This document shows positions 29,485 through 41,373 of a stretch of 64,000 nucleotides of DNA, piece by piece. The DNA lies in the NCBI GenBank assembly GCA_030068145.1, contig JAPJBO010000191.1:1-64000 (forward strand). Direction: 5' to 3'. The translations under genes were made by a program, and so were the position numbers. The notes under the pieces are model-generated. The model was not told where the DNA came from. It searched no databases and saw nothing but the letters and a program-made list of their open reading frames with translations. The stretch's first letter is position 1. The number at the start of each line of letters is the position of its first letter. This DNA is from Diplonema papillatum. Taxonomy: Eukaryota; Euglenozoa; Diplonemea; Diplonemida; Diplonemidae.

Positions 29485-29984
29485 GACCGCACAGTCTCGG
29501 CCCCGCCGCGGAAAAAAAAAAAAGAAACCAAAAGAAACAGTCCCAAAAAATGCAAGCAACCGTGTGGACTGGAGGAAAAAGTTACCCCCGCACCCTCACC
29601 CCCAGTTACCAACCGACACGCTCACATGGGCTTCTTCCTTGCGGTGGAGTCCAGCCTTAGAAGTGGATGAAAGAGGGCACACCCGAAAAGTGGGAGCTAC
29701 AACCAAAACGCGTGTAAATGCACATACGAAATGCGGGTCTTTTTAAACCCAGCTTTAACTCCAGCTTCTGAGACTGGACTCCACCGTGTCGCATAGTCGG
29801 CCATGACTGCCCTCAGGTACCGCGCTGATGATGGTCCGCCGTATGTGTCCGTGGCTTAGAGGACCGAAACACGGTGCAGATACCAGGACCAGTGCGGTGC
29901 TGAGTACACCACCATTCCAAGCACGTCATTGTCTCCTGTCCCGGACATGTGCATCGAGCTATGAGATGAGAGGAAAGTAAAATA
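29485..29984. other. No recognised gene
   Basis: Contains an A12 run around 29512 but no reading frame or repeat that I can assign. Confidence 0.4.
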
Positions 29985-30485
29985 TTGCGCCCTCCCGATG
30001 CAGTGGGGCCTGGCTCTGGCAGGCCTCAACCTTGGCTTCCAAGTAGTCGCTTGATACTGAAGGAGTCAGCCGCCTCCAGGCTTAAACCGTTAGAAATCAC
30101 AGTGTTTAATCCGCGGAAATACGAACATGATTGAGAGGGAAGACGCTGAAGAACGCTTCCTTCGGTCTCAGAACAGAGAACGCTCGCCGTTCCTCAGAGC
30201 TCTTTTCGGCTTATGCCTACGCCCGCCAAGTAAGTAACGTAAGATATTACAGTACAACATTGCGCCTCCCGATGCAGTGGCCTGGCTTTGGCAGGCCTCA
30301 ACCTTGGCTTGCAAGTAGTGGCTTGATACTCGTTAGAAATCAAAGTGTTAAATCCGCGGAAATACGAACATGATTGAGAGGGAAGACGCTGAAGAACGCT
30401 TCCTTCGGTCACAGAACAAAGAACGCTCGCCGTTGGTACCTCTTAGTTCTTTTCGGCTTTCTGCCTACGCCCGCCAAGTCTGGCC
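29985..30485. repeat. Tandem duplication of ~250 bp
   Basis: 29988-30232 and 30265-30480 are copies: both contain CTCCCGATGCAGTGG, GGCAGGCCTCAACCTTGGC, ATCCGCGGAAATACGAACAT and GCCTACGCCCGCCAAGT. The first copy has about 30 extra bases. No protein recognised. Confidence 0.9.
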
Positions 30486-31214
30486 AGTTTGTGTTTGCAT
30501 TGCCTTCAGTCTGCCTGTTTTTGTGTAGCATCGGTTTGCATTAAAAGGAAAAACCGTATGGGTAGACGCAGTGCCAACAAAACACTGAAAAAAAGAAGAA
30601 ATTAACGAAAGATAACATTTTCGGTTTTCCCCACATTTTGGTAGAACCTGACTTGATCGGCATCCGAGTGGTAGGGATCGCCAGCAGACCTTGCAAGCTT
30701 AAGGCGGCCCGTGCACACCACCTCACCACTTGACCGGCTCTTGCGAGCTGTCATGCCAGCCGACGAAGACTGCTGCCCGTGCTGTAGACGCGGCGAACGG
30801 CAACCTCTACGCGTTAACAAGTTACTGGCAACGAAGACATTCTGCCTTCCTGAGGAGTCGCAACGGCCTGCGGCAGTCAAACTCACAACGTTCCACGGTA
30901 TCCTGACGTTCACGCTGGCTGGTTCTTGCGACTGCCCTTGCATGAGCATGACGAGACCATCAATCGCCTCGTCATGCTCACACAAGTGCAGTCGAAGACC
31001 GGGGGGAATGGGTGGGCTATTTTTCGGTCTGGAGAATAGCACGCGCGCGCTTATTCTACAAAAACCCCTATTTTGCGAGGCCCTTCGAAGGAGAGAAGAA
31101 TCAAAAACTTCGCACACGAAGGCTCGTCGAAACGAAAGAAGTTCGACAAACTGGTACCGAAGGGCGGAATACGAACGTGCTTGGAATGGTTAACACGCAC
31201 GCACTGACGAGAAC
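30486..31214. other. No recognised gene
   Basis: Open frames of about 160-170 codons occur on both strands (30711-31193 plus, 30602-31117 minus), but neither has recognisable motifs. This may be sequence upstream of the large gene that begins at 32079. Confidence 0.35.
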
Positions 31215-31924
31215 TGACACTCGTGTCACAATGTTATGGGCCCTATTGCTAACCCGAGAGAAGAAACACCGCATACTCACCTCGTTGTTCCTGCAGGAAT
31301 CCCACCCCCATCTCCCACTTTGCAGAGAAAGCTCTAAACCACAACAAACGCTAGAAAGGAGTGCCCACTGCCGTCTTACACGTGCGAGATGCACGCCCTC
31401 TTGGACCGCAAGGCGGTGCGAAAACGGCAGAAGTTCGCCGTGTTTCTCCTCCCAGTGAACTGACACTTTGTGTCACAAGGATATGGACCCGTTGCTAACC
31501 CGAGAAAAAAAAAATCTCAAGCCCTCGCTTGCTCCTGCAGGAATCCCACCCCCATCTCCCACTTTGCAGAGAAAGCTCTAAACCACAAGAAACGCTAGAA
31601 AGGCGCTGCCGTCATACACGTGCGGGATGCACGCCCCCTTGGACCGCAAGGCGGTGCGAAAACGGCAGAAGTTCGCCGTGTTTCTCCTCCCAGTGAACTG
31701 ACACTTTGTGTCACAAGGTTATGGACCCGTTGCTAACCTGAGAAGAAAATCTCAAGCCCCTCGCAGGAATCCCACCCCCATCTCCCACTTTGCAGAGAAA
31801 GCTCTAAACCACAAGAAACGCTAGAAAGGCGCTGCCGTCTTACACGTGCGGGATGCACGCCCCCTTGGACCGCAAGGCGGTGCGAAAACGGCAGAAGTTC
31901 GCCGTGTTTCTCCTCCCAGTGAAC
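31215..31924 (+). repeat. Three tandem partial copies of the 5' end of the downstream gene
   Basis: Units start at 31215, 31461 and 31699 (246, 238 and 226 bp), and the fourth, at 31925, runs into the real first exon. Each contains the start region ATGCACGCCC and the following 19 codons (MHAPLDRKAVRKRQKFAVF). After that it diverges into CTCCTCCCAGTGAACTGA. The three extra copies therefore read as 24-codon frames (start codons at 31389, 31627 and 31853). They could lie in the 5' leader or promoter of the gene. Confidence 0.92.
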
Positions 31925-32078
31925 TGACACTTTGTGTCACAAGGTTATGGACCCGTTGCTAACCCGAGAAAAAAATCTCAAGCCCCTCGCAGGAATCCCA
32001 CCCCCATCTCCCACTTTGCAGAGAAAGCTCTAAACCACAAGAAACGCTAAAAAGGCGCTGCCGTCTTACACGTGCGGG

Positions 32079-33195
32079 ATGCACGCCCCCTTGGACCGCA
32101 AGGCGGTGCGAAAACGGCAGAAGTTCGCCGTGTTCAAGGACGACGTCGCGACCGAGCTCGGACTCGTGCCGTGCGCGCCGGCCACCGACGATCAACCCCG
32201 CGCGAAAAGAGGCGGGCCGCGGGACAAGGCGGCGGCCGACCCGCGCGCCGGGGGAAGCGCACGCGTCAGCTTCGCCCGCCCGGGCCGGCAGCCCGTGGCT
32301 GGAATGCCTGGGGATTGCCCGCCGGACGGCGGCGCGCCGGAGCGCAGCGGCTCCGATGGCCACCGGAAGGCCGAGTTCGGCGGGGGCGGGGCGGCGTTGC
32401 CGTGCCAAAGCAACGCGATTCCGGGAAGCGAGGCCGTCGCACACCCGCCGCAGCCGCCGGCGAAAGGACAGCTGCCGAACGCCAGGGGCTTCGTGGGCGC
32501 GGCCTGCGAGGCGCCCCCCCACCGTTTGGAAGGAGGAAGTAAAGAGAAAAAGCCTCCGCGTCGTTCCCGCGAAGAGGACCCGGCGCCGGCGTCGAACGAC
32601 GCGCCCCCCGAACGACACGAAGCGAAGGTTCTCCCCTGCCCGCTCGCCGGCGGCGGCGGGAAGGGCGCGCGGGAGTGCGGCTCGGCGAGGGCGCGGGCCC
32701 TGCTGCTGGCGCCGCTGCCGGCGGGCGGCGGCGCGCGGCCGCAGCCGCCGGCGGCGGCGTCGCGGCAGTGGGTCGCGCACGTCATGCGCGTCGTGAACAC
32801 GGAGCTCGCCCTGTCCGGCTTCGCGCCCGTGCACCAAGATTCGGGCGCGCAGAGGGTGCCGCACATCCGGCTGACGGCCCCGGAGAGCCAGCGGCGGCTG
32901 TGGGTCTTCCGGACCTGCTTCGACAAGTTGATCTCGTGCTCCCCGACGTACAGCCCCGTCCTGAAGCTGTGGCAGCACGAGTACGAGTCGCACTGCCAGC
33001 TGGTCACAGCGCAGCACGAAGAGGCCAAACAGAGGGTCTGGGAGCTCGAGCAGCAGAACGTGGAACTGCTGCAAGACGTCAACAGTATGAAGGTCGACCA
33101 CGAGCGCGAAATCGACCAGCGGCACCGCCCGCTCTCGCCTTTGAACGCCGTCGTCAGCCGCGCGGTGACCGCAGAGTCCCTGAAGTCGCCGAAGG
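32079..33195 (+). CDS. Large host gene, exon 1 (N-terminal region and coiled coil)
   Basis: First coding exon of a proposed five-exon gene (32079-33195, 38428-39482, 41766-42072, 48007-48393, 48593-51081), about 1,784 codons. The model rests on matching splice phases at every junction (1, 0, 1, 1) and good GT/AG sites. Exon 1 encodes 372 codons. Residues about 20-215 are low-complexity and Ala/Pro/Gly/Arg-rich. A folded segment at about 225-300 (VMRVVNTELALSGFAPVHQD and onward) faintly resembles the N-terminal part of the ADIP/SSX2IP centrosomal family. A coiled coil at about 305-355 (EAKQRVWELEQQNVELLQDV) follows. The donor is AAGG/GTATTT. The start is chosen as the ATG repeated in the upstream tandem copies. 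The protein as a whole is unrecognised. Confidence 0.65.
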
Positions 33196-33698
33196 GTATT
33201 TTCCACCCCCTGTTGTTTGTTGTTACTCTTTTCAACCACTTAAGGACGGAGGGAAGGGTTAATTTCGGGGAAAGGGGGGAGCTCCATGGCAAACCTCAGG
33301 TGTCCGTTTGAGAGCTCGGAGCAGGATTTCTGCCCGATGTAGGATGCACCGTGTATCCACGTGGATGGATAACATCTGTTTGCTGGAACGGCGTCCGTGC
33401 GTTTTCCATAGGGTTAGCGTCAGTTTCAATTGTGAGGCAAATCCTCACATTTTGGAAAAAAAAAAAGAGCCCAGCACAAGCTGCTGGTGTTGACAAAAAA
33501 AAATCTGGGGAGGAAACTGGTGTCACATCCTCTAGTCCACCTTGGAAAACGGAAAAATCCGAAAGAAATATGCGTTTTTTTCGGGAACCCTGGGGGCCAG
33601 TCCCGTGGTGTATGGGTCAAACTGGGTCCAACTGCTGGTGGGGCCTAGCTAAAGTCTCATCATCAGGAGGGCAGTCATAAATACGTCACCAAGAAACA

Positions 33699-33906
33699 TA
33701 CCCAAAAAAAAAATCGCCGCTGCGCGGGGCCAAGAAACTACCCCCCTCTCAAAAGTGTAGCCAAAAAAAAATTGCCGCTGCGCGGGGCCAAGAAACTACC
33801 CCCCTCTCAAAAGTGTATCCAAAAAAAAATTGCCGCTGCGCGGGGCCAAGAAACTACCCCCCTCTCAAAAGTGTATCCAAAAAAAATTGCCGCTGCGCGG
33901 GGCCTG
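33699..33906. repeat. ~63-bp tandem repeat, about 3.5 units
   Basis: Units of the form GCCGCTGCGCGGGGCCAAGA, AACTACCCCCCTCTCAAAAG, TGTATCC and an A run are repeated with few differences, inside intron 1 of the large gene. The rest of 33196-34250 shows no gene. Confidence 0.95.
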
Positions 33907-34249
33907 AGCCAACAATAATAAGCCAAACCCGTTCTTATACAAGACGGGGAGGACGCGATCTGAAACACAGGGGTCCTCGGTGAAGCACCACGGTGCAACA
34001 GCGAACAGAGGCTTTTCTTCCGCGCAAACTGCTCTTTTTCTGAAGAGCTTCTAGCCGAACCCCTGTTTTTTACATCTCTTCGAGACAAAAAGTGCCCAAT
34101 ATAGCTTTCCCACCAGAAAATGGCTGTCCCTCACATTATTTTCAGGTTGTACACGATTTTGAGGGTCACGCTAATACCCTGGCGTTTTTCCTCTCCTAAA
34201 AAAAAAAACTCTGCTTTGCCGACCAGGATGCGTGCTTACCCGCCCCGCC

Positions 34250-34690
34250 CCACCTTCGGATGTATGCACGTGGGGCGGCCGAGGGCCACATTCATTGCGA
34301 ATGTGTTCGTGGTGTAGGTCACAGGAGTCTTTTTTGGCTAGCCAAAGTGAGTAAAAGAATGAAAGAGTTAGTACAGTAGTGAGCAGAGAAGAGAACGAGT
34401 GTAAAAGAAGTTGGCGGTAACACAAACTACCGGGCCACCGCAAAAAGATTTCTAGATTTCTTACTTTTCCTTATCCCTCAAAACCAGCACCAATAACAAC
34501 GACCCACCCTTCGGAGAGGAGTCACAGGACCCAAACGCAGCGTGTCGGAAACTCACAGCCGAGTGGTGAACGTGACAAAAGTGGGCAAAGGAAGTTTACT
34601 TCGATTCAGCCGTTACCCACTTAAGCCCTGAACTTAAACACGCACACACACACACACGCGTACACCTGGCGCACGGCCAACCGTGAAGCG
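34250..34690. repeat. Duplicated intron-1 segment, left copy
   Basis: 34300-34500 matches 37590-37985 in blocks (GGCTAGCCAAAG, AGAGAAGAGAACGAGTGTAAA, CCTTATCCCTCAAAACCAGC). 34600-34650 matches 38362-38410 (TCAGCCGTTACCCACTT, then AAGCCCTG.ACTTAA). It is thus a decayed copy of the stretch leading into exon 2, with the exon itself missing. The CATTCATTGCG and GTGGTGT parts are also found at 45150-45180. Confidence 0.75.
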
Positions 34691-34960
34691 AACAGGAAAT
34701 AAGAAAGCGAAGTGTTCCAATCTGCGTGCAAAAGTAGAACGTGGGGGGCCCAGACTACTCCACGGAGGAATGTACTTGGTGTCGGTCACAAACAGTGGCT
34801 AGCCATAACCCACAACGAAAGCGTGCACCAAATATACAACCCGTAACCATACAGCCCTTTCTTGCTCTAAGAGAACCCATTCATGAACGGTCACACGGAA
34901 ACCCTAAAAACCCCGGAATTGCAAGTGAACTTTAACTCTAAAAGAAGGTGCCTCCCCCCG

Positions 34961-37579
34961 CAGTGTGAGGTTTAGCTACAAAAAGCTATAGCTAGCTACA
35001 GCGTAGCTTTTTGTAGCCTTTTGTAGCCTTTTGTAGCTCTTTTTTTTGGGGGGGGTTCCCAGCCCATTCAGGATACTTTTCGCCCCAATTTCTTCAGTTT
35101 CGAAGTTTTCTGGGCATATTTTGGCGTGTTTCCTGGCACCTGCTTTGCCCTGTGCACTGTGGCCTCACTGCCGGGCCCGCTGCAGCTTACCGAGCCTCAG
35201 TGAGGGTCGGTGAGGCTGCAACCACGCAGGCGGCGAGGGTGATGCATCAGGGAAGCCTGGGGCGCCAGAGTCACGACGGTTCCATGAAGCGAAGCCAATC
35301 AGGACCCCAACAGCAGAGCGAAGAGCACTCGAGACAGTGTGGGCCCGGAGCCCCGGGCTGGAGCTCTCATTGCACTCCAGAGCCCCGGGCTGAGTCAGGT
35401 ATTTGGCCGGTACCACCACTTACCAACACTTGGGCAGATGCTGCAGTGTGGACTGCCGAAGCCACCGTTTAGACCAGTCACTCCCCATCGGACGGGGCCC
35501 CCCAAAAGCCCCTCGGGCCCTCCTGGGGATTCGCCACAAGAAGAACGCACTCACCTGCCCTTTGGAAGATAGTGGAGACCATTATCAAAGACCGCCCCAC
35601 GTTCCTCCATCGATGGGCTCCTCAGTCCGGAGGCTTCCGGGTAGGGAGAGGCACAGAGAAGCAGCTCTACACCGCAATCAACCGGAAAAAGGCCGATTCA
35701 CATGCTGCTCGTCTTCGACCTGGCGCGCGCTTTCGACGGGCAGCACGCTCCCGGCAGGCGGGACTCCCGGGAAGAGCACGCCGCTCAGCACGAATCAAAA
35801 ACGCAGTCCGGCCACTAAAGCATTAAAGTAGTGAGCGATCTACGACAAAACGTGGTCACGGAATCGTGTGAGCGGCCTGCAGATGCAGGTACTGGGTGGT
35901 CGTTCGGTAAGGTCACACTCGTCTGCCGAAACCCTTGTAGGCTTCAAATTGAAGTCAATGGCCGGCAGCTCGAAGAAAGTCTCCGTTCCCAGCTGTGTCA
36001 TCACCTGTTCAAGACTGCTGGATCTGGCGAAACGCCGACTGAACCCGGAGGCCTTGCCGATCCTTACCGCACCCCAGACTCTGCAGACGTCGCCGCCACC
36101 GCGCTACGAACGCGTGGCTGTCACTCCGCTGTGCTTGTTCCGCGGCACTGCTGCCGGCAGCCACACTCGGTTTTCACAAACCGAGGAGTTCATCCAAATT
36201 ATGATCAAGGAAACAATACGAGACGTGTCACGAAACTTTAGCCTGCAACGCAGCACACGTTGAGCCGTGCGGGGTGCTGCGGCCCGGGGTGACTGTACTA
36301 GTAGTACAGAACAGTGCACCGGTGCTGGTCGGTGCCCGGGAACAGTAGGGTCGGGTCGTAGAGTGCACGCATGCCCGACCCTACTGTAGACTTCTTGGGA
36401 AATCGTGATGACTCCGTTTCGTCGTTCGACTGTTTTCTTTTGCCTAACGGCCTTCGACAAAGCTTCGTGGTGGTTGGTGATTTGCAACTTGACTGCTACA
36501 GTTGGCAGCCCGGGGCCGGGTCTGGACGTACCGATTCGTAGCCGGATGATGCATCTCTGCTGGGAGTGCCGCCCACTGTGAGTGCGGCTCAGCATTGAGT
36601 TCTTTTAAGTACATGAACCACATGGATTAGCACGCACTGGACTGGCGGCTCAGCAGTGAACTCAGGCGCGGCTCAGTACTACGACTCCTTGCGCAGCGCA
36701 ATAGTAGTGGCTCGGATGCGTGACTCGTCCTCATCGGACTGCAGCCTGTGATACAGGCTTTCAATAGCCACCAGTATCAGCAGGCCGTGTAGCCAACACG
36801 GCATGCGTCACAGTCGACAAGAGGCTCAGTCACTCACCCGGCTACCGCGATGCTCGCCGAGAAGCGTCAGACTCTGACTCAAGACCGAACTGATGCAGAA
36901 TGTCGGGCAAAAAGCTACTCTTGGTGAAAGACTCCAGGTGCAGCCACGGTCCGGCTGTCTTACTGTCCTGCCCGTACACAAAGCTAAGGATACGCACGTG
37001 TTTTTGTATTGACCAAGTTTGGAAGTCCCACACAGGCCGTCAACCTCGCGCGGAGAGCCCCGCGGCGGCACTGGAATGGATCTACTGTTGAAACGTTGAA
37101 ACAGTAGAAAGTGCCCCCCTGTTGTAGTAGTCCATTCTCAGCCCGGAGAAAAAAAGAGCCCCGGCACCGGCCAGCCCCCCAGACCGTGTCAGGGGCGGCC
37201 GATTTCCTTGGTTGTTTTCAAAGTGCGCACCCGAAAAACAACCCATTCTTGGGCCAGCTCAGCCCCGAAGCCCCGGGGCCAGCCTCCACACTGTTGGACT
37301 CGCTATTGTAGCCTGCAGTTGCAAGTGCAGGAGACTGTACACTGCTACAGAGCAAGAACGTGAGCGCTGCCGACACTGACAGACGCCACAATCGTCAAAA
37401 AAAGTGGAAACCCAGGCGGAATTCGGGTTTGGGTGACGTTTCACATGGGTTTGAATCGTATTTTGATGGCACAAAAAAAAGGCTACAAAAGGCTACAAAA
37501 AGCTACAGGAGCTACAGTAGCTAAAAACTGTAGCAGCTATAGCTGCTACAAAAGGCTACTGTAGCTAAACCTCACACTG
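34961..37579. mobile_element. hAT-like element (2.6 kb) in intron 1
   Basis: Perfect 20-bp terminal inverted repeats: CAGTGTGAGGTTTAGCTACA at 34961 and its complement ending at 37579. They are flanked by a 7-bp direct repeat CCCCCCG (34954-34960 and 37580-37586), near the 8 bp expected for hAT. Both ends continue into palindromic clusters of GTAGC / AAAAGGCTACAAAA motifs (34978-35042 and 37475-37560). No transposase was recognised inside. It contains an RT-like fragment and an inverted repeat around 36340-36390 (GTAGGGTCGGG / CCCGACCCTAC). Confidence 0.75.
35560..35800 (+). pseudogene. Degenerate reverse-transcriptase-like fragment
   Basis: A short stretch reads GGFRVGRGTEKQLYTAIN, and nearby sequence reads LLVFDLARAFD. 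These resemble the fingers block and motif A of a reverse transcriptase. The fragment is decayed, is not in one frame, and lies inside the hAT-like element. The retroelement family cannot be named. Confidence 0.45.
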
Positions 37580-37586
37580 CCCCCCG

Positions 37587-38427
37587 GATACCTTAGGTCG
37601 CAGGAGTCTTTTTTGGCTTTCTAGCCAAAGAGAGTAAAAGAGTGAAAGAGTGCGTACAGTAGTGAGTAGAGAAGAGAACGAGTGTAAAAGAATGGAGGTA
37701 GCACGGACTACCAGACCAGCGGAGGCCACCGCAAAAAAGATTTTTTATTGAAAGTATGCCAATACTGCAGGGAATAGTTGACTAGACCTCTTGAGTTTGT
37801 GCTAACCACGAATTAGGGAGTCGGGAGAACCTACAAAGCCAAAGCAGGACCGACCCCCCCGTTCGTGAGAAAAAGCGAAGAATAAAAACACCTTCTTTTT
37901 TCCGTCTATCTTTGTCAATAGCTGCAACTCAACTATTCCCTTTTCCTTATCCCTCAAAACCAGCACCAAGAACAACGACCCCCGGATACATCAGCAGCAT
38001 ACGGGACACGAAGCAGCCATTGTCAAACGAGGCTACAGTTCCGGACAGCGCGTGGCCACTACGGGCAGCAAGAAGGAGCGTCACGGCCTGGGCCATACTC
38101 CGCAAGAGGGGTTGCCCATACATGAATTCGAACACACACACACCCACCGACACAGGCGTACCCGAGAAGCGTACCCGCAGCCCGTGGCAGCCCGGCGGGG
38201 ACGAAGAGTTGACCGTCGAGCACTTCGAGGCGCTGAAGGAGAAGTCCAAGCAGCAGCGGGAGAACCAGAAGCTGTTCCTCGAAGTCGACAGGAAGGTCGA
38301 AGCGTCGAAGCTCACAAGCTGACTGGTGAAAAGTGGCAAAAAATAGGCAATACTTCGATTTCAGCCGTTACCCACTTCAAGCCCTGCACTTAATCACTCT
38401 CACACAACTACACCCACACCGACACAG
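37587..38427. repeat. Duplicated intron-1 segment, right copy, with a shortened copy of exon 2
   Basis: It starts right at the transposon's 3' target repeat and parallels 34300-34690. At 38142-38322 a shortened exon-2 copy appears: the acceptor ACACAG/GCGTACCCGAGAAGCG is at 38156, followed by DEELTVEHFEALKEKSKQQR and VEASKLTS, then a stop. It lacks two internal parts of the true exon. The true acceptor follows at 38427/38428. Confidence 0.85.
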
Positions 38428-39482
38428 GCGTACCCGAGAAGCGCACCCGCAGCCCGTGGCAGCCCGGCGAGTATATCGACGTAGCATCGGACGGGACGAT
38501 TCCGGCCGGCCTGCCGCAAGGGCCGGGGGCGGCGGGAGGCGCGAGGGCGCTCGAGCAGAGCGGGGACGAAGAGTTGACCGTCGAGCACTTCGAGGCGCTG
38601 AAGGAGAACGTGTCCGAGCAGCAGCGGGAGAACCAGAAGCTGTTCCTCGAAGTCCGGTCGCTCGAGCGGCAGGTCGCGGCCGCGAAGTTCGAAGCGTCGA
38701 AGCTCGCCGGGTCACTGAAGACCAGCGAAGTGCGCCGCGCCGACTTGGAGCGGGCTCTGGCCGACCGCACCCGCGAGCAGATCATCGAGATCAAGCGCAT
38801 CATGCGCAAGGCAACCGACGCCAGCCGTCGCTCCCGCGCGAAAGCCCAGGAGTGCCAAGCCACCCCAGCCGTCCGCGACCGCAGCGTCAACACGGAGGCG
38901 CACCTGCTCGCGAAGGATCCCTGCCGGAAGCCGCCAGCCGCCGGCACCGAACCCGAGCCCGTGTCGCCGTATCCGCCGGGGAAGCCGAAGGACGGCGCCG
39001 CCGCCGCTCCCGACGCTGGCTCCGACGCCACGGACCGAATGGGCGGCGGTGGGCACGGCGAGCTGCAGACATCACTGAACGGGAAGCAGCGGCCCGCGCC
39101 GCTGGCGCCGGTGAACGGCGGGGGCGGGAACCCCTCGAGCGGGGCTCCGCCGTCGACGCCCGCGAAGGCGGCCAGTTCGAAGGGTGGGTTCGGGGGTGCG
39201 GCGAGGACCCTGCGGAGTGTCGTCGCGATCGTGATGGACCGGCCGAGCAAAACGCAGACGAAGGCCGTACAGACGGGTCCTGTCGCTCTGTCGAGCCCGC
39301 TCACGGGCACGCCGACGACGATGACCGCGTACCCGACGGCGCCGGAGCCGCCGGTGGAGCACGCGAGCTCCACGTACCAGTCGGCCCTCCGGGCCAAGGA
39401 CCTCCCCTTGGTCGTGCACAACCTCGCCCGGCAGTTCGGCGCGTCGAGCCTCGCGGCCGCGGTGTCGTACCTCAAAAAACAG
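38428..39482 (+). CDS. Large host gene, exon 2 (coiled coil and Pro/Ala-rich region)
   Basis: Acceptor CCGACACAG/GCGTACCC; phase 1 joins exon 1. The sequence gives VPEKRTRSPWQPGEYIDVAS, then a coiled coil of about 100 residues (LTVEHFEALKENVSEQQREN, RADLERALADRTREQIIEIK), then a Pro/Gly/Ala-rich linker. The last part (TLRSVVAIVMDRPSK to LARQFGASSLAAAVSYLKKQ) looks folded. Donor CAG/GTACGC, phase 0. About 352 codons. The end of this exon with its donor is what is repeated four times in the next intron. Confidence 0.65.
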
Positions 39483-39670
39483 GTACGCAACCCAGCTCTC
39501 TCTGTCTCGGGGTCACATCTTAGGGGGGACGCATATGGGTCATAAACTCACCTTTTCGCCAATGCTCTTGGAACATGGGGTCATGTGGGGACGTACTGGG
39601 ATCATGTGGGGGGTGCTCGTGGGATCAAGTGGGGAAGTCGTATGGGTCAATACATCCACCTTTTGGCCAG

Positions 39671-41373
39671 TGTGCTCCGGGGTGCGGCGAGGACCCTGCG
39701 GAGTGTGGTCGCGATCGTGATGGACCGGCTGAGCAAAATGCAGCCGAAGGCCGTACAGACGGGTCCTGTCGCTCGCCGACGACGATGACCGCGTACCCGA
39801 CGGCGCCGGAGCCGCCGGTGGAGCACGCGAGCTCCACGTACCAGTCGGTTCTCCGGGCCAAGGACCTCCCGTTGGTCGTGCACAACCTCGCCAGGCAGTT
39901 CGGCGCGTCGAGCCTCGTGGCCGCGGTGTCTTACCTCAAAAAACAGGTACGCAACCCAGCTCTCCCTGTCTCGGGGTCACATCGTAGGGGGAGTCTAATG
40001 GGGATGCATATGGGTCATAAACACTCACCTTTTCGCCAATGCTCTAGGAACATGGGGTTATGTGGGGACATATTGAGATCATATGTGGGGGGTGCTCATG
40101 AGATCAAGTGGGGAAGTCGTATGGTCATATAAATCCACCTTTTGGCCAGTGTGCTCCGGGGTGCGGCGAGGACCCTGCGGAGTGTGGTCGCGATCGTGAT
40201 GGACCGGCTGAGCAAAATGCAGCCGAAGGCCGTACAGACGGGTCCTGTCGCTCGCCGACGACGATGACCGCGTACCCGACGGCGCCGGAGCCGCCGGTGG
40301 AGCACGCGAGCTCCACGTACCAGTCGGTTCTCCGGGCCAAGGACCTCCCGTTGGTCGTGCACAACCTCGCCAGGCAGTTCGGCGCGTCGAGCCTCGTGGC
40401 CGCGGTGTCTTACCTCAAAAAACAGGTACGCAACCCAGCTCTCCCTGTCTCGGGGTCACATCGTAGGGGGAGTCTAATGGGGATGCATATGGGTCATAAA
40501 CACTCACCTTTTCGCCAATGCTCTAGGAACATGGGGTTATGTGGGGACATATTGAGATCATATGTGGGGGGTGCTCATGAGATCAAGTGGGGAAGTCGTA
40601 TGGTCATATAAATCCACCTTTTGGCCAGTGTGCTCCGGGGTGCGGCGAGGACCCTGCGGAGTGTGGTCGCGATCGTGATGGACTGGCCGAGCAAAACGCA
40701 GACGAAGGCCGTGCAGACGGGTCCTGTCGCTCTGTCGAGCCCGCTCACGGGCACGCCGACGACGATGACCGCGTACCCGACGGCGCCGGAGCCGCCGGTG
40801 GAGCACGCGAGCTCCACGTACCAGTCGGCCCTCCGGGCCAAGGACCTCCCGTTGGTCGTGCACAACCTCGCCCGGCAGTTCGGCGCGTCGAGCCTCGCGG
40901 CCGCGGTGTCTTACCTCAAAAAACAGGTACGCAACCCAGCTCTCTCTGTCTCGGGGTCATATCTTAGGGGGGACGCATGTGGGTCATAAACTCACCTTTT
41001 CGCCATTGCTCGTGGAACATGGGGTCATGTGGGGACATACTGGGATCATGTGGGGGGTGCTCGTGGGATCAAGTGGGGAAGTCGTATGCATCCACCTTTT
41101 GGCCAGTGTGCTCCGGGGTGCGGCGAGGACCCTGCGGAGTGTGGTCGCGATCGTGATGGACCGGCTGAGCAAAATGCAGCCGAAGGCCGTACAGACGGGT
41201 CCTGTCGCTCGCCGACGACAATGACCGCGTACCCGACGGCGCCGGTGGAGCACGCGAGCTCCACGTACCAGTCGGTTCTCCGGGCCAAGGACCTCCCCTT
41301 GGTCGTGCACAACCTCGCCCGGCAGTTCGGCGCGTCGAGCCTCGCGGCCGCGGTGTCTTACCTCAAAAAACAG
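39671..41373 (+). repeat. Four tandem ~480-bp units each carrying the end of exon 2 and its splice donor
   Basis: Exon-like parts lie at 39671-39946, 40150-40425, 40629-40926 and 41107-41373, spaced 479, 479 and 478 bp. Each starts after TTTTGGCCAG (an AG that could act as acceptor) and ends CAG/GTACGCAACCCAGC like the real exon. Between them are AT-poor intron pieces rich in CATGTGGGG. Units 1 and 2 are almost identical. Units 1, 2 and 4 lack 22 bp present in the real exon and unit 3, which shifts the frame. The remaining 41374-41765 is intron without further features. Confidence 0.95.

Noticed and set aside
32192-33292. Long minus-strand frames opposite exon 1 and exon 2 of the large gene (also 38408-39490)
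   Set aside because: These are antisense shadows of GC-rich exons; composition is typical of reversed coding sequence and no motifs are present.
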